Positions 24,301-33,138 of a DNA stretch of 64,000 nt are shown here, piece by piece. How positions within the stretch are numbered: position 1 is the stretch's first letter; every line of letters begins with the position of its first letter. The stretch lies in contig JALNZT010000021.1 in the NCBI GenBank assembly GCA_023229135.1, positions 7,487-71,486 of the forward strand, written 5' to 3'. The notes under the pieces are model-generated. The model made no database searches, was not told where the DNA came from, and saw nothing but the letters and a program-made list of their open reading frames with translations. Both the position numbers and the translations under genes were made by a program. The stretch is from Bacteroidales bacterium. GTDB taxonomy: Bacteria; Bacteroidota; Bacteroidia; Bacteroidales; F082.

Positions 24301-27188
24301 TCAGCTAACAATGATTCACGGTAGCTATCCCGTTTTTCTCCGTGTTTGGCCAAGGCTATTATTGCAGGAAGGATTCGTTCCGGATAGTTTATATTAATTA
24401 AGGTAGCAGGAGCATCAGGTAGCGACACTATTTCTTTGCTAAGTTGTTCCAAACTTGCTGTTTTTTCTTTATCAAATGCGGTTGTATCAATCAAAAGTAA
24501 TTCACACAACTGTTTTTGGGTTTGAATTTTTTTACCTAATAATTCAGCATATTTTGAAATTAGCTCACCGGCTTTGGTTCTGTTTTGCTGACTATATTGG
24601 GTTGTTTTAATTTGAGCTAATGGATGATTGTGCGGATGGCCGCAAAGGGTTCCCGCATTTTGTAGCTCTTCCACTTTATCAGCTAATTCCACAAATCGTT
24701 CTTTGGTAATTGTTGCAATGAACTTTTCTTCAAACTTTATGGTACCTTTTGCATTGTTATGTTCTGCATAAGCTGTAAATGAATCGTATAGCGAAAACCC
24801 AAAGTGGTATTTTTGGTGTAACGCTTCCACATATTCGTTTAGTTCTAATCTCTGTTTATGAAGTCTTTCGGCTTCAGTGGCAAATTCAAGAGGTGATGAT
24901 TTTCGAATTACCTCTGTTGTTTTCCTTAGTTGGTCTAAAATAGTAGATTTTTTTGATTTGTTAGAATGAAGTTCGAGACAAAATGGATCGAGGCCAATAT
25001 CCACTAATCGTTTTTGCACTACTGTTAATGCTGCCATTTTTTCGGCAACAAAAAGAACTTTCTTTCCTTGATACAAAGCATTTGCAATTATATTGGTGAT
25101 AGTTTGCGATTTTCCTGTTCCGGGAGGGCCGTGAAGTATAAAACTTTTGTTTTGAGTGGCGGAAGAAATGGCTTCGAACTGTGTGGAATCAGCACTTATT
25201 GGCAAAGCAATTTCAGATGGGAAATAGCTTTTATCTAAATCAATTTCCGCAGAAGCTTCTTCTATCTCCCATTCTAATTTGCCAGAAACTAAACTGTTTA
25301 CTATTTTATTTTCCGTGAGTTTTTCTGCATTATTGTGAATATCATTCCACATAATGAACTTGCTAAACGAGAAAATTCCCAGAAATGCATGTTCTTCGAT
25401 ATCCCATCTTGCCTGTGACATAATGCCTCGGCGAATAATATTGAAAATTCTACCTACATCTACTCCGCTTGCATCGCGCGGTAGTTCGTCTAAGCCATTT
25501 ATGGAAATATCAAATTCTTGCTTGAGCATTTCCAGCAAGGTGATGTTCATCAAAGTCTCCTCTTCCTTGCTTCGGATAACATAGCCTTTCTGGGCTGATT
25601 TTCGAATTATTTCAACTGGCAAAAGCAAAATAGGGGCATAGCGAGCTAATTCACTTTGGGGCGTTTCAAACCATTTTAAAAAACCTAAGGCGAGATAGAG
25701 CGTATTTGCTCCATTTTCCTCCAACGATAAGCGTGAACTCCGGTAGAGTTTTGTTAAAGCAGATTTTAATTCTAATTCTGTTAAATAGGTACGCAGCCGC
25801 TTGCGTGTGAGGTCAAATTTTATGAGCTCAACAATCGGATCCGACATATTTAGCTGCTGGTAAACTCCTGATTTTTTGTTCGGGTAAACCCATTCATCAG
25901 GTTTTGTCAATAGTTGAAATTCATCATTGTTGGCAAGTGCATCCTCAAAGGAGCTCAGATTAACAGAAAATAACTGAATGGTGCTTTGTGTAATTCTTAA
26001 GTTTAAAAGATTATTTCGCAAACTTAAATCCAGTAATTTCCGCTCCCAAAGTTTTTGTTTGGTAAATTGGGCTAACTTTGGTGCCATTGGCTTTCCCGCA
26101 ACAATAATACTATCCGGCGCTGGATTTTCCCTGCTCACAAACTCTTTATCTTCAATGATTTCCCATCCATCAAAGGTTTTTATTCTTTGTGGAAGTGGCT
26201 TAATTCCACTTAACCGTGCTCTTTTTACATCAATGAAAAGTATAAAATCCTCTTCTTTTATTAATCTGAAATTTGCAGTATTGATTGCTTCATCAAATGA
26301 TTGTAAGTGTCCGGAATTCATGTAGGTAGCTTCTAGCAAGCTAATTTCATTGATGCCCGATGCAATTCGTTTTTTTAATAGTGAAACGTCATCATTTACG
26401 CTATCTGCAAAGGTATCGTCAATGAGCCAGGCACCAACAAATGCGTGGCCGTTCACTACTACTAACAAAGGATTTAGACCGATTGCTTCAATACAACTTG
26501 CGTACAAAAGCGCCATATCCACACAGGTACCCAGCTTTTGAGAGAACAGTGTATCGCACATCCGGATGCGTTGCCCTTCGTTCTCAAAACTTGCAGGCGG
26601 AGAGCAATAGATAATTTTTAAACCTACAATTGCCTCATAAACAGCACCCATCTGCTTTTTCACCCTGTCGGGGTTTAAACTTTGATAGGCATCAAAAGAG
26701 GGATTACCAGTCCAGCTCTCAAGTACCTTTGACGCCATTTGTATTACTGTTGAAACTTCAGGATGGTTGGGAGTGGCAAAAGCTGCTAACATCTCGGGCA
26801 ATGTTCCAATGCCATTCCACTGGTCGTAGGCCAAAATATCAACGGAATAATTTTCAGTAAATAGCTCGTTTTCTTGTGCTGAGATGGATAGAAATAAATC
26901 TCCGCTAAGTTTTTCTGTCAGACCGGATAAAAATTTAGCAGAAAGTTTTATGTCTTTTGCTTCAACTTCAATACTTTGATTGCCTGAAAGTCTCTCAAGG
27001 CTATGCTGCCAGCTATTAGCAAAATCAGGTTCTGATTTTATTTCAATTTTTAAGTCCAATAAATCCGTTTCCGAAATGTTTTCGATCACAAATTTTCTAA
27101 TTATCGGAATGCGGTTTTGTTGAATGGCGTAATTGGCTATCCGAGTGTAGATAAATGTTACCTTGAGTGAATTGAATGATGTTGTCAT
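21336..27188 (-). CDS. giant DUF4011-type helicase with transglutaminase-like and Vsr-like nuclease domains
   Basis: One 1950-aa protein. Residues 1-190 are beta-rich. Residues about 190-330 look like a transglutaminase/cysteine-protease fold: LGTCVDMALLYAS (Cys near 222) and VVNGHAFVGAW (His near 248). The DUF4011 segment starts near 380 (KLWERKLLDLSLRNNLLNLR). A split SF1 helicase of the Dna2/NAM7 (UPF1-like) type follows: Walker A HGPPGTGKSQT near 688, a long helical insert, Walker B DLVIFDEASQM near 1329, GDPKQMPP, and C-terminal motifs ending in NVAISRARYEMKVF. A Vsr/MTES_1575-like nuclease is near 1620-1710 (GYKIDIGVV, LGWNIYKLWTPDWW), then a DUF3320 segment near 1820. The layout matches DUF4011-helicase-Vsr proteins reported as single-gene antiphage systems. 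Confidence 0.9.
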   Translation of the reverse strand: MTTSFNSLKVTFIYTRIANYAIQQNRIPIIRKFVIENISETDLLDLKIEIKSEPDFANSWQHSLERLSGNQSIEVEAKDIKLSAKFLSGLTEKLSGDLFLSISAQENELFTENYSVDILAYDQWNGIGTLPEMLAAFATPNHPEVSTVIQMASKVLESWTGNPSFDAYQSLNPDRVKKQMGAVYEAIVGLKIIYCSPPASFENEGQRIRMCDTLFSQKLGTCVDMALLYASCIEAIGLNPLLVVVNGHAFVGAWLIDDTFADSVNDDVSLLKKRIASGINEISLLEATYMNSGHLQSFDEAINTANFRLIKEEDFILFIDVKRARLSGIKPLPQRIKTFDGWEIIEDKEFVSRENPAPDSIIVAGKPMAPKLAQFTKQKLWERKLLDLSLRNNLLNLRITQSTIQLFSVNLSSFEDALANNDEFQLLTKPDEWVYPNKKSGVYQQLNMSDPIVELIKFDLTRKRLRTYLTELELKSALTKLYRSSRLSLEENGANTLYLALGFLKWFETPQSELARYAPILLLPVEIIRKSAQKGYVIRSKEEETLMNITLLEMLKQEFDISINGLDELPRDASGVDVGRIFNIIRRGIMSQARWDIEEHAFLGIFSFSKFIMWNDIHNNAEKLTENKIVNSLVSGKLEWEIEEASAEIDLDKSYFPSEIALPISADSTQFEAISSATQNKSFILHGPPGTGKSQTITNIIANALYQGKKVLFVAEKMAALTVVQKRLVDIGLDPFCLELHSNKSKKSTILDQLRKTTEVIRKSSPLEFATEAERLHKQRLELNEYVEALHQKYHFGFSLYDSFTAYAEHNNAKGTIKFEEKFIATITKERFVELADKVEELQNAGTLCGHPHNHPLAQIKTTQYSQQNRTKAGELISKYAELLGKKIQTQKQLCELLLIDTTAFDKEKTASLEQLSKEIVSLPDAPATLININYPERILPAIIALAKHGEKRDSYRESLLADFTKNILCYDAEPALNRWKAVSQQWLLPKLLGQNRLLKTLRPLAKNTKLDKSKIINYLETIIHYQKEQEQLDKNETSLSSELDFLWNNGNSNWGIVSQICETSLQINRLLLKITEDTTKTKEKRHTIANLLSDGSRSFLNLKGKAVLNYIVLAEEQLIIEESLHDLLDINFESEQYNPIDWTAFWLQNAENWLANLNYLRDWTSWNRVKKEVDDAGLSSITEAYSTGELTNQEVLTSFKKSLFKHFSEYIISNDVRLSVFNGKLFEGKIKKFKEQSRYFEELTKAELFAKLASKIPSFTKEAANSSEIGILQRAIRNNGRGMSIRRLFDLIPNLLPRMCPCMLMSPISVAQYFEVDKSKFDLVIFDEASQMPTCEAVGAIGRGENLIVVGDPKQMPPTSFFSTNHFDEENADKEDLESILDDCLALSMPSKHLLWHYRSKHESLIAFSNSNYYENKLLTFPSPDDMATKVNNVYVPGYYDRGKTRQNHFEAKAIVSEVLARLADAKLSQRSIGIVTFSSVQQHLIEVLLTEAFKKNPELERVAMESSEPIFVKNLENVQGDERDVILFSVGYGPDRQGKIYLNFGPLNREGGWRRLNVAISRARYEMKVFSTLQSDQIDISRTSSEGIAGIKAFLEYTEKGKIALPQKENSTKTSPGFFQKMVANEIQKLGYSVRTAIGCSGYKIDIGVVNPEKPSEYILGILTDGKTYRAAKTAKDREIVQIGVLKMLGWNIYKLWTPDWWDNPQKAIQNIVHAIEAAKSLKEKTMEPENPKIPAEQKRKEISNLKLQSITQQIIEPIQRHTPYKTCLLEQSYLNSSDEFFDSQLQPAIKRQINRVLEIEAPISHTLLSRRIINAWGISRLGVRLNEYLSTLYSTLSLTQTNQNGTLFYWHKDQEPEHYAIFRVAGEEDQKRNAEDLAKEEITCGIKEVLINQISLPEDDLIREVAKIFGYARMGGNVEQAMKTGIDFALEKGIVILKDEKVILPEN

Positions 27189-27214
27189 TTTTTTAATCTT
27201 AAAAATTGGTTAGT

Positions 27215-27231
27215 AGTGCATAAATTGCACT
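27215..27231. promoter_or_regulatory. palindrome upstream of the giant helicase gene
   Basis: AGTGCA-taaat-TGCACT, a perfect 6+6 bp inverted repeat 27 bases before the helicase ATG. Position and symmetry suit an operator for a dimeric repressor, but no cognate regulator is adjacent. Confidence 0.3.
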
Positions 27232-27666
27232 TTATTCCTTTTTTCTTGCTATCTGGATATTGTGCAAAATCCTATACTTATTAATTTTCTGGCTTCACAA
27301 CAATCTCCTAGCTCATCACCACATTAAAAATATATTTAGAGGTATCTGAACTACTTCCAAACAAAAATTCATCACTATTAAATCCGAAACTGAAATAAAA
27401 TTTCGGAAGTTTGGCGGTGTTTTTATTGAAGCATAAAGATAAAATAAATTTGTTAAACCCCACATTCCCACACCTAATATTAAACTCTCATACCGTAATA
27501 TTTATCACCATCTATTTTTTATCAAGGCTCTTTGGAGATACACGGGCGTACTTTTAAGCCGTAAACAACAGTAGAATACCTTCCTCACCATTCCATAGTA
27601 TGAGCACGAATCCTGCTTTTCCGTATAGTGTAGAGAAAAGACCGTACTTTGTCTCTACAAAACTCC
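27232..27666. other. AT-rich intergenic region without recognised gene
   Basis: No convincing coding frame. It is AT-rich and stop-dense. The only structure noted is a 7-bp inverted repeat, GTAGAGA near 27629 with TCTCTAC near 27651, shortly before the 77-bp repeat array. Confidence 0.5.
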
Positions 27667-28254
27667 CTCTTCAATTGCATTATTCAAACCCGTTCAGGAA
27701 ATTCACGTATTTCCTCCCAATCACAAGCATTCCTATTCTTCCCATCTTCAATTGCAGTATGCAAGCCTGTACAGGCAATTCACGAATTTTCTCCCAATCA
27801 CAAGCATTCCTATTCTTCCGATCTTCAATTGCAGTATGCAAGCCTGTACAGGCAATTCACGAATTTCCTCCCAATCACAAGCATTCCTATTCTTTCCATC
27901 TTCAATTGCAGTATGCAAGCCTGTACAGGCAATTCACGAATTTTCTCCCAATCACAAGCATTCTTATTCTTCCCATCTTCAATTGCAGTATGCAAGCCTG
28001 TACGGGCAATTCACGAATTTCCTCCCAATCACAAGCATTCCTATTCTTCCGATCTTCAATTGCAGTATGCAAGCCTGTACAGGCAATTCACGAATTTTCT
28101 CCCAATCACAAGCATTCCTATTCTTCCGATCTTCAATTGCAGTATGCAAGCCTGTACAGGAAATTCACGTATTTCCTCCCAATCACAAGCATTCCTATTC
28201 TTCCGATCTTCAATTGCAGTATGCAAGCCTGTACAGGAAATTCACGAATTTCCT
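27667..28254. repeat. tandem array of 77-bp repeats (seven full units plus a partial)
   Basis: Seven units begin at 27716, 27793, 27870, 27947, 28024, 28101 and 28178, exactly 77 bp apart, preceded by a degenerate partial unit from 27667. Units differ at only a few positions, including CCC/CCG before ATCTTC, TTTTCT/TTTCCT at the end and CAGGC/CAGGA. Each unit carries TTGC-agtat-GCAA and most carry the perfect palindrome GCCTGTACAGGC. The plus strand has no stop in any of three frames, giving overlapping reading frames of 171-242 codons, but because 77 is not a multiple of three these rotate frame every unit and are not credible genes. Confidence 0.92.
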
Positions 28255-28389
28255 CACCAATGAATAAACTAAATTTCATAAATTTCAGCAGCCATAAACT
28301 AAATTCGCTGATATTTGTTGTATATTAGAGCCATCGGCTAATTATCAAATACCTTAAGCAACAGCTCAAACACATTAAAACACGAACAA

Positions 28390-29472
28390 ATGCCGGCAAA
28401 TACCTTTGGAGAAATATTCAGGCTGACCACTTTTGGCGAATCACACGGCAAAGCTATTGGCGGCATTATCGACGGCTGTCCGCCCGGGCTTCAGCTTGAT
28501 TTCAAAGACATTCAAAATGAGCTAAACCGCCGCAGACCGGGACAGTCCAGGCTGGCTTCGCCGCGCAATGAGGCCGATGAAGTAGTTTTTCTCTCCGGAA
28601 TTTTTGAAGGTAATACCACCGGAACGCCTTTGGCTTTTATGATTCATAACAACGATCAGCGCTCCAAAGACTACGGAAACCTTGAAAACGTTTTCCGGCC
28701 TTCGCATGCAGATTTCACCTATGAGGCCAAATATGGTGTCCGCGATTATCGTGGCGGTGGGCGCTCTTCTGCCCGCGAAACTGCATCACGCGTGGTTGCC
28801 GGCGCTATCGCTAAACAGTTTTTGCAAAAACATAACATTCATCTCACCGCTTTTGTATCGCAAATTGGTACCGAAAAGTTAGCCGATATTCCTTTAAAAA
28901 TCAGTAAGGCGGAGATTGAGAAATCGTTGGTACGCTGTCCTGTACCGGAGGTTTCTGAGCGTATGCAAAAACTCATCGAAGCCCTGAAAGCTGAGGGCGA
29001 CACACTCGGTGGCGTAATCAGTTGTTTCATTAATGGTGTGCCCGTTGGCCTCGGTGCACCCGTCTTCGATAAGTTTCATGCCGATCTTGCCAAGGCGATG
29101 TTAAGCATCAATGCTGTAAAGGCTTTTGAATATGGAAGTGGTTTCGCCGGCGCGGAAATGCGTGGATCACAGCATAATGATGCTTTTTTAATGGAAAAGG
29201 ACAAGCTCCGAACAGCCACAAACCATTCTGGCGGCGTGCAGGGCGGCATCACCAATGGCGAACAAATTTATTTTAGAACAGCTTTCAAACCTGTTGCAAC
29301 CATTATGCAAAAGCAGCAAACAGTCAATAAACAAGGCGAGGCCATTGAGTTGCAAGCCAAAGGTCGGCACGATGTGTGCGTGGTGCCGCGCGCCGTTCCT
29401 ATCGTCGAAGCCATGGCGGCTCTTGTTACTATCGACCATTTTTTACGCAATAAAATTTATCAAAATCTATAA
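28390..29472 (+). CDS. aroC: chorismate synthase
   Basis: Last enzyme of the shikimate pathway: converts EPSP to chorismate using reduced FMN. 360 aa, full length. Signatures are TTFGESHGKAIGGIIDG at the N-terminus (first family motif), RRPGQSRLASPRNE, and RGGGRSSARETASRVVAGA near residue 120, plus the C-terminal motif KGRHDVCVVPRAVP. The asmA-like gene starts 3 bases after the stop, so the two are probably cotranscribed. aroK, earlier in the same pathway, is encoded at 60.5 kb. Confidence 0.97.
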   Translation: MPANTFGEIFRLTTFGESHGKAIGGIIDGCPPGLQLDFKDIQNELNRRRPGQSRLASPRNEADEVVFLSGIFEGNTTGTPLAFMIHNNDQRSKDYGNLENVFRPSHADFTYEAKYGVRDYRGGGRSSARETASRVVAGAIAKQFLQKHNIHLTAFVSQIGTEKLADIPLKISKAEIEKSLVRCPVPEVSERMQKLIEALKAEGDTLGGVISCFINGVPVGLGAPVFDKFHADLAKAMLSINAVKAFEYGSGFAGAEMRGSQHNDAFLMEKDKLRTATNHSGGVQGGITNGEQIYFRTAFKPVATIMQKQQTVNKQGEAIELQAKGRHDVCVVPRAVPIVEAMAALVTIDHFLRNKIYQNL

Positions 29473-29475
29473 CAC

Positions 29476-32325
29476 ATGAAAAAATTTCTGAAAGTGCTGG
29501 CAATCTTCATTGCCGTGGTTTTTGCACTAATCCTGATATTACCGTTTTTCTTTAAAGCGGAAATCGTGAAACTTGTAAAATCAGAACTCAACAAACAGCT
29601 TACGGCGACCATCGACTTTGAAGACGCCAGCCTGAGTATGATTAGGCAGTTTCCTGATTTTACGCTCGACCTGAATGGTTTATCCGTTATTGGCCAATCT
29701 GATTTTGAAAATGATACTTTACTATACGCCAAGGCGTTAAGTCTGCGCATAGATGTTGTAAAGGCTTTTCGTGGTTCGTTTGAACTCAAAGAGTTTAACC
29801 TCGACAAGCCCAAGCTAAAGCTAAAAGTGCTCGAAAACGGTAAGGTTAATTGGGATATCGTTGCGGCTTCGAGTGCAGAGCCAGCAACCACTGCCGATCC
29901 TGATGCTGAAGCTTTTGTGCTCCAGCTGAAAAAGCTTAGCCTAAAAGATGCAGAGGTGGTTTACGACGACCGTGAGCTTAAAATGCGCACAACAATCAAA
30001 GGGGTGAATGCAAGCGTAAGAGGCGCGCTTTCGACCGATCAATCGGAAATTTCGACTAACTTAACCATTGATAAACTGAACGTTAACTACGAAGGTGTTT
30101 CTTATCTGTCGAATGTGAAAGCGAAATTTCAGGCTATATTTTTGGTTGACTTGAAGAATGAAATTTACACCTTCAAGAACAATACGCTGTATTTGAATGA
30201 CTTGTCATTGGGCTTCGACGGCTCTGTTGGAATCAATAGCGATCAATATACGATCTTGCTGAATTTTGAAACTGAGAACACAGCGTTCAAACAGTTGCTA
30301 TCATTGGTTCCGGTGGTTTATGCCAGCTCTTTCGAGAGTATCAAAACCGAAGGCACTTTTAGTCTGAAAGGCTTTGTGAAAGGTGCTTACAGTGAAACTC
30401 AAATGCCGGCTTACGGGCTTGATTTGCAAGTAAAAAATGCCTCTTTCAAATATCCTGAATTGCCAGTTGGCATTAATGGTATAAACGGGAAAGCCAATAT
30501 CGAAAGCAAAACCGGTCAGCCTGACGATACCAAAATTGATGTCAGCGAATTCAAATTTAAAGTCGCTGATCAGCCTTTTGCGCTGTCAATGACCTTATCC
30601 ACGCCGGTTTCTGATCCTAATTTCTCGCTCATGGCCAATGGAACGCTTGATTTTAAACAGATATCCCAAATTCTTCCTCCCGAATATAGAAGCAAAATGG
30701 AAGGAAGACTTAATGCAGATCTTAGGCTAAAAGCTAAGATGTCTGACCTTGAAAACGAACGTTTTAACCAGATAAATGCCAGTGGTAGTCTGCTGTTGCA
30801 GGATTTCATTCTTGAGGATAAATCTATGTTTTCATTACCGGTGGCAATTTCCAACGCACAACTCAATTTTTCTCCAATTTTTGTTGACCTTATCAATACG
30901 CAGCTTGTGGTGGGACAGAGCGATTTCGGCTTAAATGGCCGCTTGGATAACTATTTGGCGTATTACCTCAGTGGTGGCACTTTGGTGGGGCAATTAAATT
31001 TAAAATCAAAAAAGGTGAATGTTGATGAGCTGATGCAGTTGATGGTCGAAGAGGATTCAGCCACGGCAGAAATGCCCGCTGATACTGCTGCGGTTTCTAC
31101 TGAATTTCCGGAGCGACTAAAACTAAGTTTTGCTGCTAAAATAGATTCTGTTTTGTATAATCCTTATAAGTTGGCTAATGTGACAGCTAATGTAGATTAT
31201 GAGCAAAAACGACTAAATTTCAATCCTTTGTCGGCTGATCTTCTGCAAGGAAAGATGAGCATGAAAGGCAGCTTCGATGCTAAGCAAGCCGAAAAGCCTA
31301 AAGTGAACATCAATTTCGTGATTCAAAACTTCGATATTCCTGAAGCTTACAAAACGATTGGATTGTTGCAAGAGGCAGCGCCCATTGCTGAGAACGCTAG
31401 CGGTAGTTTCTCAACAAGTTTTAATTTGAAAGGCCAGCTCGACAAAGCCTATGACCCAGTGTATGAAAGTTTGGAGGGCGGTGGAACTCTACAAACTTCT
31501 CAACTTCAGATAGAAAATATTAACAGCCTGAAAAAAATCGGCAATCTGCTCGGGCAAGGAGAAAAGTACGACCGCCTTGTTACTGACGGCCTCAATTTCT
31601 CTTTTGAATTTGTGAATGGCAGGGTTTATCAGAAGCCTTTCGACATTAAGATAGGAAATAACAACGCCCTGGTTTCAGGTAGTATCGGTTTTGATAAAAC
31701 CCTGGATTACGACATGGTTTTTGGCATTCCTTTTAGCGAATTAGGTGGAACAATTCAGTCTGGATTGCAGCAGCTTACGCAAACTGCCGCTGATAATAAT
31801 ATTAGTATTTCCGGCAACGAAACCATCAAAGTGAAAGCGAAAATAACAGGATTGGTTGATGATCCAAAAGTCTCTATTGATTACAAAGATTACGCATCTG
31901 ATTTGGGTAAACAGCTTAAAGATCAGGCCAATAGGCTGATTGAAGAACAAAAACAGGCTTTAAAAGACAAAGTAGATGCTGAAGCACAAAAGTTGTTGCA
32001 ACAAGCTGAGGAGCAGGCTGCGCAACTGGTCAGCAAAGCCAAAGAAACTGCTGCAAGTATCCGTGAAGAAGGTAAAAAGGCAGCTCAAAGTGTTAAAGCA
32101 GAAGCTGAAACGCAGGCAAATAATCTGATTGCAGAAGGTAAAAAGAATGGCATGATTGCAGAGCTTGCGGCCAAAAAAGCTGCTGAAAAAGTACGCTCTG
32201 AAGCCAATAAACAAGCCAATAACATCGAAACGGAAGCCAACAAAAGAGCTGATCAACTGGTAACCGAAGCACAGCAAAAGGCCGATAAAATAATGGAAGA
32301 AGCACGTAATAAAATACAGCCTTAA
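29476..32325 (+). CDS. AsmA-family protein with long helical C-terminus
   Basis: A 949-aa envelope protein anchored by an N-terminal membrane helix (LKVLAIFIAVVFALILILPFFF, residues about 5-27 in part). The body follows the AsmA/bridge-like lipid-transfer plan: an N-terminal AsmA domain (LTATIDFEDASLSMIRQFPDF), a long beta-rich groove and an AsmA C-terminal domain around residues 600-770. AsmA-like proteins are thought to move phospholipids to the outer membrane. After about residue 815 it changes to a charged, alanine/glutamine/lysine-rich helical region of some 130 residues with repeated EAQKLLQQAEEQAAQL-like heptads, probably a coiled coil. It follows aroC by 3 bases. Confidence 0.82.
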   Translation: MKKFLKVLAIFIAVVFALILILPFFFKAEIVKLVKSELNKQLTATIDFEDASLSMIRQFPDFTLDLNGLSVIGQSDFENDTLLYAKALSLRIDVVKAFRGSFELKEFNLDKPKLKLKVLENGKVNWDIVAASSAEPATTADPDAEAFVLQLKKLSLKDAEVVYDDRELKMRTTIKGVNASVRGALSTDQSEISTNLTIDKLNVNYEGVSYLSNVKAKFQAIFLVDLKNEIYTFKNNTLYLNDLSLGFDGSVGINSDQYTILLNFETENTAFKQLLSLVPVVYASSFESIKTEGTFSLKGFVKGAYSETQMPAYGLDLQVKNASFKYPELPVGINGINGKANIESKTGQPDDTKIDVSEFKFKVADQPFALSMTLSTPVSDPNFSLMANGTLDFKQISQILPPEYRSKMEGRLNADLRLKAKMSDLENERFNQINASGSLLLQDFILEDKSMFSLPVAISNAQLNFSPIFVDLINTQLVVGQSDFGLNGRLDNYLAYYLSGGTLVGQLNLKSKKVNVDELMQLMVEEDSATAEMPADTAAVSTEFPERLKLSFAAKIDSVLYNPYKLANVTANVDYEQKRLNFNPLSADLLQGKMSMKGSFDAKQAEKPKVNINFVIQNFDIPEAYKTIGLLQEAAPIAENASGSFSTSFNLKGQLDKAYDPVYESLEGGGTLQTSQLQIENINSLKKIGNLLGQGEKYDRLVTDGLNFSFEFVNGRVYQKPFDIKIGNNNALVSGSIGFDKTLDYDMVFGIPFSELGGTIQSGLQQLTQTAADNNISISGNETIKVKAKITGLVDDPKVSIDYKDYASDLGKQLKDQANRLIEEQKQALKDKVDAEAQKLLQQAEEQAAQLVSKAKETAASIREEGKKAAQSVKAEAETQANNLIAEGKKNGMIAELAAKKAAEKVRSEANKQANNIETEANKRADQLVTEAQQKADKIMEEARNKIQP

Positions 32326-32330
32326 CTCTA

Positions 32331-32690
32331 TGTCAGTCTGGCTACAACTATCTTGCGATGCCAGTCAGGCTGCGACTATTTTATCGATGCCTTATCAGTC
32401 GTACCCTGACTTTCCGTTTCTGCCAGTCAGGGTGCGACTAACTTGCGACGTCAAACAGTCGCGCGCTGACTTTAACTTAGACCCCAGTCCGGTTACGACT
32501 ATTTTATCGATGCCTTATCAGTCGCACCCTGACTTTCCGTTTCTGCCAGTCAGGGTGCGACTATCCTGCGACATCAAACAGTCGCGCGCTGACTTTAACT
32601 TAGACCCCAGTCCGGTTACGACTATTTTATCGATGCCTTATCAGTCGCACCCTGACTTCCTTGCACACCAGTCGCGTCTTTGCTTCCTGT
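32331..32690. repeat. palindromic repeat array, block 1 (123-bp super-repeats)
   Basis: Begins six bases after the asmA-like stop. CAGTCG at 32396, 32519 and 32642 marks a 123-bp period made of two alternating 60-63 bp units: AGTCGCACCCTGACT-loop-AGTCAGGGTGCGACT (able to form a 15-bp hairpin) and a degenerate AGTCGCGCGCTGACT-loop-AGTCCGGTTACGACT. Units are joined by linkers resembling ATCTTGCGACATCAAAC or ATTTTATCGATGCCTTAT. The same units recur at 33757-34163 and singly at 57101. The 143-codon open frame through it is a by-product of periods divisible by three. Confidence 0.9.
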
Positions 32691-32811
32691 GCCAGCAAGC
32701 TCAACAAAACAAGCCTTTTGCAATTACATTTAATACATTTTTGTTTTGTACTTTTGTTTAAAACTTGGTTTTACTGTTTTTACTACATTTACGAAGTCAA
32801 TAACTTTTGGA

Positions 32812-33132
32812 AACAGGTTTGGCGAAGTAAGAAAAGAGAAAAAGATTTCGCAAGATTCGCTCGCTAAAAAAATTGGTATGCAAGGGATAGTAATAGAAAG
32901 ATACAAATGGGATGAAGTATAACCCTCAATCGAGATGGTAGCGCATTTTGCAGATGCTTTGGAGGTATAACTCGATTACCTGGTAGATTATACCAACTTC
33001 GTGTTTGATAAAGTTATAGTAAAAAGGATACAGGCCATACAGATGGTGGATAAAGAAAACAAAACCCATTTGTTTGCCTTTATGGATGCCTTTTTAAGAG
33101 ATTATAAAGCCCAGCAGGCTTTTGGTATTTAA
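32812..33132 (+). pseudogene. decayed XRE-family HTH regulator
   Basis: Translating from 32812 gives a recognisable XRE/Cro-type helix-turn-helix (FGEVRKEKKISQDSLAKKIG, then VIERYKWDEV) followed by TAA, then PSIEMVAHFADALEV, another TAA, and LDYLVDYTNF with a helical tail ending DYKAQQAFGI and a third, proper stop. Both internal stops sit where close relatives have a lysine (DEVKPSIE) and a serine (LEVSLDYL), each explained by one base change, and there is no frameshift. No start codon remains. It lies just upstream of the toxin-antitoxin pair and inside the repeat-flanked segment. Confidence 0.75.
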
Positions 33133-33138
33133 AAACTT

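Noticed and set aside
27667..28254. Integron attC cassette array
   Set aside because: Inverted repeats in 77-bp units resemble attC in size, but no cassette genes lie between units and no integrase is seen.
27600..28328. Open frames of 242, 204 and 171 codons in the 77-bp repeat region
   Set aside because: They are overlapping frames of one tandem repeat whose length is not a multiple of three; each peptide rotates through the three frames. No promoter-linked start or family is visible.
32330..32761. Open frame of 143 codons in palindromic repeat block 1
   Set aside because: Period 123 bp is divisible by three, so absence of stops in one unit extends across all. Peptide is a simple repeat with no known fold.
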